Assembly (NCBI GenBank): GCA_903872005.1
Contig: CAIQJD010000561.1
Location: forward strand, 1-26,194
Direction: 5' to 3'
From: an uncultured bacterium
GTDB lineage: Bacteria; Chloroflexota; Anaerolineae; JACIWP01
DNA length: 26,194 nt
In this document: positions 18,401 to 24,547 of the stretch, piece by piece
How the letters are laid out: every line of letters begins with the position of its first letter
Position numbering within the stretch: the stretch's first letter is position 1
Made by a program: the position numbers and the translations under genes
The notes under the pieces: generated by a model
The model's input: the letters and a program-made list of their open reading frames with translations, nothing else
Told to the model about the DNA's origin: nothing
The model's database searches: none

Positions 18401-19452
18401 AAAAGCGAGTAAGCGCCCAAGTTTACATTGCTGGCGAGCAACAACGGTACAATCGGCTCATTTGCGGCTAGTTGTGCATCGGCAAAAATAAATACGAAGC
18501 GGGGCAGCGATACGGCTGCTACTGCATCTTTGGCAACAGCGTTCTGTACTCGACGACGATTGAGCAAGTCGAAAAGGCTCAAGAGGAGCTTGTGCGCGAT
18601 GTCCTTTTCGCAGGCCAGCAAGCGATGACTGCGATCTTCAGTCCACACGTGGGGCAGCCAACGCAACCAATCCCACGTGGCCGCTTCATCAGGCGGAAAG
18701 AGCGCGACGATCTTCACTTCGTCCGGAGAATGGTGTGTCACCAACTGCATTATCAAAGCGCGTGCAGTATTGAGAGCCTCGGCGCGAGGCCCAGCGACCC
18801 CCGCAATAATGGCCTGGCTCAACAACAGGCAGATCGGGGCATCGGGCACCGTCGCGAATTGTTGCGCCAAGGTCTGCCCTTCTGTCTGTAAGGGGTCTAC
18901 CTCGATCTGATCCGCGGACTTCGGCGTCTTGATGGTAGCAGAAAGCGGCTGCATACCGGTTCCCAGGCGCAATGCCAGAAAATCGATATCGTTTGGTGAA
19001 CGTTCCCACAACCTCCTGTCAGGTTCCGGACGACGCTCGGCGCGTGCCACACATTCGCGCGGGCTTGGGTCATTAGTATTCAAGATCTGCTGTTCCTTGG
19101 CGTGTAAAACAACCAATTCCTGGCGGCGCGATGCCAGTGCGGCGCGATACTTCGTTTCGCGCTCGCTTACGGCCTTGTTATACGCCTTTTTATGGCCGCT
19201 ATAGTTCAAAAAGGCGGTTACAGAACTAATACCCATGAAGCCGAATGATAAGAACGCCGCAATGCTGCTCGACTGCGCCACGATTAGCGTAACCACCAAC
19301 GCTACAACCGCAAAGATGCCCGGCAGCAGCACCGGCAGAACCGACACCTGTGGGCGGGACGGCACAGGCTGCGGAGCCGGAATCTCCACATCCCCTTTCG
19401 GCAATTCCAAGGGATGGCGGGGCGGACGCTGGAATGTCGGTGGTGTGGGCAT
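15400..19452 (-). CDS. eccC: EccC/EssC-type FtsK/SpoIIIE ATPase, motor of a type VII-like secretion system
   Basis: The protein has 1350 residues from ATG 19452. AAGGAG lies 10 nt upstream and the N-terminus (FQRPPRHPLELPKGDVEIP) matches the start motif of EccC proteins. A longer in-frame GTG at 19503 sits inside a hairpin and is rejected. Two membrane helices lie at about 38-58 and 62-84. The 'LWERSPNDIDFLALRLG' segment (148-164) is a known EccC feature. Three ATPase modules follow: GTTGSGKS (482-489) with IIADEF (589-594); GAPGAGKTT (822-830) with VMLDNY; GPVQAGKTT (1112-1120) with LAIDDF. Only the first keeps the Asp-Glu Walker B pair; the others have Asn or Asp in place of the Glu. All three modules are in one chain, as in EssC or fused EccCa/Cb. 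EssC-like FHA domains are absent. The motor drives WXG substrate export across the inner membrane. Confidence 0.95.
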   Translation of the reverse strand: MPTPPTFQRPPRHPLELPKGDVEIPAPQPVPSRPQVSVLPVLLPGIFAVVALVVTLIVAQSSSIAAFLSFGFMGISSVTAFLNYSGHKKAYNKAVSERETKYRAALASRRQELVVLHAKEQQILNTNDPSPRECVARAERRPEPDRRLWERSPNDIDFLALRLGTGMQPLSATIKTPKSADQIEVDPLQTEGQTLAQQFATVPDAPICLLLSQAIIAGVAGPRAEALNTARALIMQLVTHHSPDEVKIVALFPPDEAATWDWLRWLPHVWTEDRSHRLLACEKDIAHKLLLSLFDLLNRRRVQNAVAKDAVAAVSLPRFVFIFADAQLAANEPIVPLLLASNVNLGAYSLFMADRIETLPKGCQAVAEVSGNQGRLLQSAPATMQTTFAPDVAALELADRLARAMAPVRLQQLSMVTEIPKTVPLLDLLGVKTIEELDVTARWQKSEPYRSLAVPVGKRAAGEPFTLDIHGGGQGPHGLVAGTTGSGKSEILQSLIASMAVNFHPHQVTFVLIDYKGGGMANAFREMPHLVGTITNLQGNIAMRALTALKSELHSRETILAQAGTTSINEYQRRYRSGQVSEPLPHLVIIADEFAELKTELPDFMVELVRAARLGRSLGVHLILATQKPAGVVSEEIWANSSFRICLRVERPEDSQEVLKQPDAAGLSKDTPGRAYFQVGANPLAEFQAAWGGAAYIPGGATGDLNEIVEVALDGSRRALRLSPKPLLIHATGTQLQALVAYLRDAAQGQGIQRLHGPWLPPLPEHVTLEQIRSAEGFNGQNWQPTKSWLEPVVGLLDDPAHQSQAPLPLSLGKDGHLVIYGAPGAGKTTLLQTMALSLALTYTPQDVNLYVLDFGGRTLTALASLPHVGGVILADENERLTRLLRFLLREMETRKASFARAGVSTLPAYRNVPGHTLPAIVVMLDNYTGFTDAYRDTAVEDQLAQIVREGGNLGIHLVLTATSPSVVKTKISGNITAALALRLADKSEYSMAVGRTGGIEPAANIGRGLIKGNPPLEFQTALPTAGTTEAERSAALKMLIEKLALACSGPCAAPIPMLPDHVNLCDLLPPKDTWSTPPADGSLPTPIGLEVDDLEPFLLDLNDGPHFLITGPVQAGKTTLLQSWLLALAEQYPPQRLRIYLADFGRGGLRPLARLPHAEGRYIRDDDQLGAVLAEIAQTMKNRRDLLEETRQAAGGVLDDERVWLAGHPAIVLAIDDFDALQASIQFGVKERLDQLIRRERGMGFHLLLAGASSDLNSSFDPWVKALKEAQTGFVLGSSDSTDLQLLNIKLPLNELGKSFPPGQGFYTRRGRHRKVKVATCQAGTTLLIPWVAQIQKRTTVRATEGGSR

Positions 19453-19471
19453 AAGTAGTACGCTCCTTGGG

Positions 19472-19524
19472 ACGAGGCTACCCAGACGGTGCAAGTAGCG
19501 CACTTCACCGTCTGGTAGCCTCGT
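19472..19524 (-). promoter_or_regulatory. Long hairpin between the WXG100 gene and the ATPase gene
   Basis: The arms GACGGTG/CACCGTC extend outwards into GAGGCTACC/GGTAGCCTC and inwards into AAGT/ACTT. The arms run 19472-19496 and 19502-19524, with about 23 paired bases, two single-base bulges on the left arm, and a 5-base loop. On the transcribed (minus) strand it lies 10 nt after the WXG100 stop and just before the ATPase ribosome site. No run of T follows, so it is not a standard intrinsic terminator. It could protect the 3' end of the small WXG100 message, act as a processing site, or reduce read-through, giving more WXG100 protein than motor. Confidence 0.75.
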
Positions 19525-19534
19525 TCGGACAATT

Positions 19535-19804
19535 TTAGCCCTGGTCGGCGGCCTCGAAACGGGCGGCGATCGCGTCGAGTTGCTGGCCGATCTGGTTCAG
19601 CAACTGCACAAACTGGCGCATGGATGTCTGCCACTGCTGGAACTCGCTGTAGAAGCGTTCCTTGGTCATGCCCTCCCACTCGCCTTGCAGGCCATTGATG
19701 GTATTTTGCAGCTGCCCCACCATCTGCTCACTTTGTCCGCTGGCCTGCTTGAATTGAGTTGAGACCTGGCGAACCTGTTCCGGGGTAACTCGAATGCGTG
19801 CCAT
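19535..19804 (-). CDS. esxA: WXG100 protein (EsxA/ESAT-6 family)
   Basis: The protein has 89 residues, the usual size for WXG100 proteins. It is two amphipathic helices joined by the turn GEWEGMT with Trp43-Glu44-Gly45. The C-terminus has FEAAD (83-87), fitting the Y/FxxxD/E export motif. Helix 2 is rich in Gln and aromatics (FYSEFQQWQTSMRQFVQLL). There is no signal peptide. It is exported as a dimer by the EccC-type motor encoded just downstream and is likely the main small substrate. ATG 19804 has AAAGGAAG 8 nt upstream. It is the first gene after a region disturbed by mobile DNA, so it may have its own promoter there. Confidence 0.93.
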   Translation of the reverse strand: MARIRVTPEQVRQVSTQFKQASGQSEQMVGQLQNTINGLQGEWEGMTKERFYSEFQQWQTSMRQFVQLLNQIGQQLDAIAARFEAADQG

Positions 19805-19949
19805 GGGTGTATCTTCCTTTCATGAGTTGTATAGGTTAGTGAAACGACGCTTTGGTCACTACCTGAAGAATGACTTCGCATCACCCCCTTTGCATCTATC
19901 GCACTCTCCACAGTCTGAAAGTGCCGTCCCATGAATTGAAAGTAGGAGT

Positions 19950-20131
19950 CTAAGAGACTGTTTGAAAAGCTTCTCACTGGCGCTGAAGCAACTGGCTAGA
20001 ATAGTCGTCGGCTCCCTGGAGCGTTGCTCGCACAGGCTTGAGCCGAGTTTTCGACCTGTGTTCACGCGCTGGAGCAGGGAAGGCGACGCCCCAGTGAGCA
20101 TACAGTACGACCTTTTCAAACAGCTTCTAAG
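19950..20131. mobile_element. MITE-like inverted-repeat element, about 172 bp
   Basis: The segment 19955-20126 has near-identical inverted ends: AGACTGTTTGAAAAG at the left and, read from the other strand, AAGCTGTTTGAAAAG at the right. It is flanked by a direct repeat CTAAG (19950-19954 and 20127-20131), as expected for a target-site duplication. Further inverted pairs lie inside, such as CTCACTGG (19973-19980) with CCAGTGAG (20091-20098), so much of the element can fold on itself. It has no coding frame. If the true duplication is the TA inside CTAAG, it would fit mobilisation by IS630/Tc1-type transposases. Confidence 0.65.
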
Positions 20132-20136
20132 TACAA

Positions 20137-20345
20137 CTAGATAGATTCTGCGGCATTGGAGCCGATAATGGAGAGCACCCGAGCAGGCTGAGCGTTACGG
20201 CGCTGGAAGAAATCCAGGGTTGCGGCGATGACCGCCTTAATGCTCTCGAAGAGTTCACAGTATGTTACTTCCCGGCGAAAGTGCCGCCAGAGCATCTCCT
20301 CCGGGTTGAGCAGGTTCGATGCAGTGAGCGCCTCGAAATGAGGGA
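20137..20345 (-). pseudogene. C-terminal remnant of an IS630-family transposase
   Basis: A minus-strand frame ends at TAG 20137-20139. It reads LLNPEEMLWRHFRREV, then a helix with CELFESIKAVIAATLDFFQRR, then VLSIIGSNAAE before the stop. The 'LNP-E--WR-lRR-v' motif with the catalytic Glu, followed by an 'fe---l-eai--ff' helix, is the C-terminal part of IS630-type DDE transposases. The first two catalytic Asp residues and the N-terminus are missing, and the O-antigen-ligase gene begins where the rest should be. It has no start codon of its own and lies next to the MITE-like element. It is the relic of an insertion between the ligase gene and the WXG100 gene. Confidence 0.72.
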
Positions 20346-20377
20346 CCTCTCGCCCATCGCATCTGATAGGTAAGCCA

Positions 20378-21736
20378 TCACGGTATCCACCTAGCTGCTA
20401 TGCTCCCCAATGCCATGACCAACCAGAAGAATGCCGAAAGGACGATAGCGTCCGGGTTGAATTGGGCTTGGATGATGAAGGCTGTAACAGATCCCATAAG
20501 AGCAGCCAGCGCGCCCTCGACTTGTCGATCCCTACAACGACGGAAGGCACTGAAAGCAAGTCGGTAGAAGCCGACGATCACGCCCAACAGCGCTGACAGT
20601 CCGACAACGCCGGCAGCCATTAATTGATCCAAAAAGAGGTTGTGCGGGTCGTCCACGATGACATCTAGTCCCTCGAAGCGAGCCAACTCTGGGGGATAGT
20701 GGGCTGCAAAGACTCCTACGAACTGCTGCGGGCCGTAGCCCAGCAGCCAACGGCTTCTGACAAGCCCCAACGTCGTCTGCCAGATCGTCAGCCTAGCGTT
20801 GACAGAAGCAACGCGCAATTCGCCGAAAGGCATCTCTTGCCCGAGTCTAATATCGCTTTCCGGAGTATTCCATCTCGGTAGGGCTGTCACGTTCATGGCC
20901 GTATATAGCCAAACGCCGGCAGGCAAAACGACCACAGCAATGCCACATAACACCTGGCTGCGTCGTCGCTGCGCCAGTAGTCCCAGGAATATGAGTACAC
21001 CGCCCAGGAGGCTCAGCCAAGCCGCTCGCGCTAACGTCAGCCACAGACAACTAACCTGCAAAGCTAGCACGAGGGCGTATCGCAACCGACTCCCAAGTTC
21101 GCTCGCACTTGCGATATGAGAAAGCGTGAAAGGGACTATCATTGCTAGGTACGCGCCCAGGAAGTTCGACCGTCCCATCGTTGAAAACACCGGCGAGACT
21201 GAATTGGTAATCCAGTACAATGGGTCGAGACCAAGGAACTGACTTAGCCCGTAGATGGCAACCGGAACGCTGCCGAGGATGAGAGCTGTCCCCACGCGAT
21301 CAAACTGTGTTCTGGTCTGCAAGCCGCTGGAAACGAGCATGAAGAAAACCACTGTGCATAGAACTGTGATCGTTCCCTGTGGACTGTCGCTTGGTCCCCA
21401 CAGGCTTATCCGTGGAGCGACTGCCGTCACTGTCGCGAACACATAGACGAACATGTAGACCAGCACGGGCAATGCCAGCGGATTTTTGTCGCCCCATTCG
21501 TGCAGGCTCGTCCAGACGGTCGTTCCGGCGGTGTATGATCGGGGCCTTGCCTGCAAAATCCACGCAATCGCTGCCCCGGCAGCCATTATTGCCGTAGTAT
21601 TTCGGAAGAGCGCCAGCTTGGCCGGCTCGAAGGGCAGCTTAGCCCAAGGATTGAACCAGAGCGGCAACACAAGAGCCACGACTAGGCCACCCGCATCAAC
21701 GATGAAACGTTGCATGTGACCGACCGCCGTTCGCAT
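20378..21736 (-). CDS. O-antigen ligase/polymerase family membrane protein (Wzy_C-like)
   Basis: The protein has 452 residues and about 10-12 predicted membrane helices. The Wzy_C-type signature is present: helices with GRSNFLGAYLAMIVPF and ARAAWLSLL, then an outer loop with RLTIWQTTLGLVRSRWLLGYGPQQF, and VDDPHNLFLDQLMAAGVVGL, where the His-Asn pair and Arg are typical of WaaL/Wzy/PglL-type enzymes. These move or polymerise lipid-linked glycans on the outer side of the membrane; O-glycosylating ligases share the fold. ATG 21736 overlaps the stop of the preceding kinase gene (TAATG) with GGAGG just upstream, so they are coupled. Its 3' end abuts the transposase remnant. Possible roles are surface glycan assembly or glycosylation of the Thr/Ser-rich ectodomains encoded nearby; the second is speculation. 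Confidence 0.85.
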   Translation of the reverse strand: MRTAVGHMQRFIVDAGGLVVALVLPLWFNPWAKLPFEPAKLALFRNTTAIMAAGAAIAWILQARPRSYTAGTTVWTSLHEWGDKNPLALPVLVYMFVYVFATVTAVAPRISLWGPSDSPQGTITVLCTVVFFMLVSSGLQTRTQFDRVGTALILGSVPVAIYGLSQFLGLDPLYWITNSVSPVFSTMGRSNFLGAYLAMIVPFTLSHIASASELGSRLRYALVLALQVSCLWLTLARAAWLSLLGGVLIFLGLLAQRRRSQVLCGIAVVVLPAGVWLYTAMNVTALPRWNTPESDIRLGQEMPFGELRVASVNARLTIWQTTLGLVRSRWLLGYGPQQFVGVFAAHYPPELARFEGLDVIVDDPHNLFLDQLMAAGVVGLSALLGVIVGFYRLAFSAFRRCRDRQVEGALAALMGSVTAFIIQAQFNPDAIVLSAFFWLVMALGSIAARWIP

Positions 21737-24531
21737 TATGACCTCCGACCGCGCATCCGCCGGCGAATGGCTTGCATCGGCCTGTCTACGATGAGCGCCA
21801 AGCCAATTAGGAAGCCAAAGCTTAGCAGGCCCCCCGTCCGAGCAGTTTGACCGAGGCTAGGAATGCTCCGGAGCAGTGAACTGCGCGTGGTCTTGTTAGG
21901 TGGGGTTCGCGTAGGCGTCGGGGGCGGTGGGATGGGCTGCGTTGTAACGAACACCTCGTCAATATAGATTGTCCCGCTGCTGGGTTGGCCGTCTGGAACG
22001 CCGTCCAAGATCAAAGCATAGAACTTCACGGGGAAGTCGAGATTCCCACTATCTGGCCCGCTAATGTGACTGTTGGGCCAGCCGCGCTGTTCGTCAAACC
22101 AGGCTGTCATCTGTTGCCAGCCCTGATGTTGGACCTGCCCGAACGTATATGAACGAACTTCACCTGCAGCATCTTGGATCCAAGCATTTAGAAAGTGACC
22201 TGACTCGTTGCCATAGACCCAAGCCGTGATGCCGGTAGGTTGTCCGGACATCTCTACTGACGGCCGCGCTAGGAAGGCGACGTAGTTGTCTACTACAGCC
22301 GGGAAATCGTAGGCGAGCCGTCCGCTATAGCTTCCAGCGCGGACTTGCGCATTCGAACGGTCAAGTTGGCCATAGGGCTGATCACCGCGTCGCCAAGTCA
22401 TATCCTGCTCGAAGTCCAGAACCAAGCCTGGTCGCTGTTGAGACCGGGCAACGGCGGTTGCTGCCTGATCTGTCTCCTGTGCCCTGGCTTGGGATTGGAT
22501 GGCCGCCTGTGCTGTCGCTGTTCCGCCGGCTTGGACGGTTGCTCGTGCTATGGCCGCTGTAGCTGCCACTGCTTGTTCTGTCGCCTGTGCTTGCTGAGTC
22601 GCACGCGCCTCAGCCGTAGCGGTACCGGCTTGGCCAAGCGCATCTTGTGTTGAGCGTGCTTGGGCTGTCTCTGTGGCGCGTTCACTCCCAATTGCAGATG
22701 CCGTTTGCCTTGCTTGCGCAGTCACTGTTGCGCGCTCAGCACTGATGGCATCCAGAGTACGCTGCGCCTGAATAGTCTGTATTGCTCGTTCGGCTGCAAT
22801 GGCTGTTGTAGTCACCATTGCTTGCCCTGTAGCCTGTGCTTGCTGGGTGGCCAAAGCGTCAGCCGTGTTTTGCGCTTTCACCGTCACCGTTAGCCAAGGC
22901 GCAGCCAGCGCGGTAGCCGTAGCGTTCGACTTCTCCTCACTGTTCGCCTCCCATTGTCTGTAGAGATACCACCCCCCGATGCCAATCGCGCCAACCACGA
23001 GAACGATCATGATGCCGGTGAGAAGAGCCCGCCAGAACGGCACAGCCGGAGGCCGCCTTCTTCGGCGCGCTAACTCGTGCTTGACAGTCTCTTGAAGATC
23101 ACGTACTCGATTCCCGCCGCGCGCATAGTCCGGATGGCGTCGGGCGATCGCGTCTAGCAGTTCAGCCGCGGACTCCCACCGACTGCCGGCGATCGCCTGT
23201 TCAGCCGCACTGAATAGGCTCGCCCATTCGATCTCCTCCCTACACGCCTCTAATGCACCTTGCCAGATCTGCTGCTGTTGGGAGGTAATCTTCTCTTGAA
23301 GCAGGCTTTCATAGATGTCCGCGGCTTCCCGCCAACGTCCAGCGTTCATGAAGGCTTGTGCCTGGTCGGCCCGTTGATCTCTCTGAATATTCTGCCGTTG
23401 CTGTTTCTGAAGGTGACTGATGATCTGGACCAACTCATCTTGCATGGCCGGACTAGCCGTGGCACGTTGGGCATCCTGGCAGGAATGTATTGCGCCGGCC
23501 AAGTCGCCTTCCTTCTCCTCGAGTTGAGCTCGAGCAAGCAGCAAGCTGACTGTATCTACAACGGGTTGAGCGGACTGGCTTGGCCTCGTGCATGAGTGCT
23601 CCGGTAACGATACCAGCCATTCGCCAAATGTCGCACAATCGGCTAGCGTCTCGCTGTGCCAGGCGCGTTCAAACAATCCGGCGATGACATCGCCCCAACG
23701 TTCACGCAACGTGGAAGCCAGGAGACGATAGCGGTTGTTATCGGTCTGTATTTCACTCGGATCAAAGTAGTGTTCGCCCCAAGCCGCCTGCTGCACGCGC
23801 GGATCACACCAACCCAGCATCTCGGCGACTAGAACAGCGCCTGCGAAGCGATCAGCATCACTAGACCAGAGACCATCTGGAGCGGTCCTATGGGCATAGC
23901 CTGGCGAGCCGCCGGGGAGAATGGCGGGGCGCTCAAGGCCTGGTCCGTAAAGCTGCTCGACATCTACCAGGGCAACATCACTCAGATTGCTAGCTCTTTC
24001 CCTTTCACTGGGGCGCAGAAGACCCGGCAGGAGGAGGTTGGGGCCAGAGAGATCGCAGTGGGCAATATTACTTTGCTCCATCTCCGAGAGAGTGCTGATC
24101 AATGCCCGCGCCACGGTCAGGCTTTGGTCCTGCGATAGCACACCGTCCTGGGGATCGTCTCGGCGGAGTACGACTTCCATCCACGTCGGGCCATCAATCC
24201 ATGGCATCAAGACGGCGTAGGTGAGATCAGGGTATTGTCTTAGCAAAGCTGCATGGCGCTGCGGTGTGAGTACTGTGCGTTTGCAGACGGCCAGCCCGAG
24301 CGTTTCCGCAAATGGCCGGAGTTTCTGCGAAAGGCCAACCAGGGATGGGAGTCGATAGCGTTGCTTGAAGACTTTGAGCGCACACATGTCCGTAGAGCAA
24401 TCCAGCCGATATACTACGGCCGCGCGGCCTTCTTGTCCATAGGGTACGCCTGGGGCAACTGGATGTTCAGCGATCTGCCAGCGCCTACCCTCTAGCGTCA
24501 GTTCGAGATTGACCTCAGCTTGAAAAGTCAT
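21736..24531 (-). CDS. Transmembrane protein-kinase-like protein with carbohydrate-binding-like ectodomain
   Basis: The protein has 931 residues from ATG 24531. The frame is open 20 codons further, but this ATG has GGAG 8 nt upstream and aligns with the paralogues (MTFQAEVNLE). The kinase-like domain (1-310) has Lys53 (ALKVFK), HCDLSGPN (His158, Asp160, Asn165) and VDVEQ with Asp190. A helical TPR/coiled region (325-490) precedes a membrane helix (499-523). Next is an Ala/Thr/Gln/Glu-rich stretch (535-698) with repeats such as ATQQAQAT and ERATVTAQARQTA, probably a long helix. A beta-sandwich domain (701-865: LDFEQDM, SYSGRLAYDF, GITAWVYG, IYIDEVFV) resembles galactose-binding/CBM11-type modules. 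A Thr/Pro linker and a second helix (899-915) with an Arg-rich tail end the protein. The gene starts 16 nt after the vWA gene. The ligand is unknown. Confidence 0.86.
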   Translation of the reverse strand: MTFQAEVNLELTLEGRRWQIAEHPVAPGVPYGQEGRAAVVYRLDCSTDMCALKVFKQRYRLPSLVGLSQKLRPFAETLGLAVCKRTVLTPQRHAALLRQYPDLTYAVLMPWIDGPTWMEVVLRRDDPQDGVLSQDQSLTVARALISTLSEMEQSNIAHCDLSGPNLLLPGLLRPSERERASNLSDVALVDVEQLYGPGLERPAILPGGSPGYAHRTAPDGLWSSDADRFAGAVLVAEMLGWCDPRVQQAAWGEHYFDPSEIQTDNNRYRLLASTLRERWGDVIAGLFERAWHSETLADCATFGEWLVSLPEHSCTRPSQSAQPVVDTVSLLLARAQLEEKEGDLAGAIHSCQDAQRATASPAMQDELVQIISHLQKQQRQNIQRDQRADQAQAFMNAGRWREAADIYESLLQEKITSQQQQIWQGALEACREEIEWASLFSAAEQAIAGSRWESAAELLDAIARRHPDYARGGNRVRDLQETVKHELARRRRRPPAVPFWRALLTGIMIVLVVGAIGIGGWYLYRQWEANSEEKSNATATALAAPWLTVTVKAQNTADALATQQAQATGQAMVTTTAIAAERAIQTIQAQRTLDAISAERATVTAQARQTASAIGSERATETAQARSTQDALGQAGTATAEARATQQAQATEQAVAATAAIARATVQAGGTATAQAAIQSQARAQETDQAATAVARSQQRPGLVLDFEQDMTWRRGDQPYGQLDRSNAQVRAGSYSGRLAYDFPAVVDNYVAFLARPSVEMSGQPTGITAWVYGNESGHFLNAWIQDAAGEVRSYTFGQVQHQGWQQMTAWFDEQRGWPNSHISGPDSGNLDFPVKFYALILDGVPDGQPSSGTIYIDEVFVTTQPIPPPPTPTRTPPNKTTRSSLLRSIPSLGQTARTGGLLSFGFLIGLALIVDRPMQAIRRRMRGRRS

Positions 24532-24547
24532 AAGAGACGCTCCGTGG

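Noticed and set aside
19453..19503. Longer N-terminus for the ATPase (GTG at 19503)
   Set aside because: The GTG lies in a stable hairpin, has no ribosome site, and the added residues precede the typical EccC start motif; ATG 19452 has AAGGAG at a good distance.
19828..19859. Possible promoter for the WXG100 gene (TATACA with an upstream GTGACC on the minus strand)
   Set aside because: The spacing is 20 nt and the -35 match is poor, so it is not called, although a promoter somewhere between 19805 and 19950 is likely.
19955..20126. Inverted repeat as an intrinsic terminator or structured RNA
   Set aside because: The near-identical ends flanked by a direct repeat, next to a transposase remnant, fit a mobile element better. 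An RNA role is not excluded.
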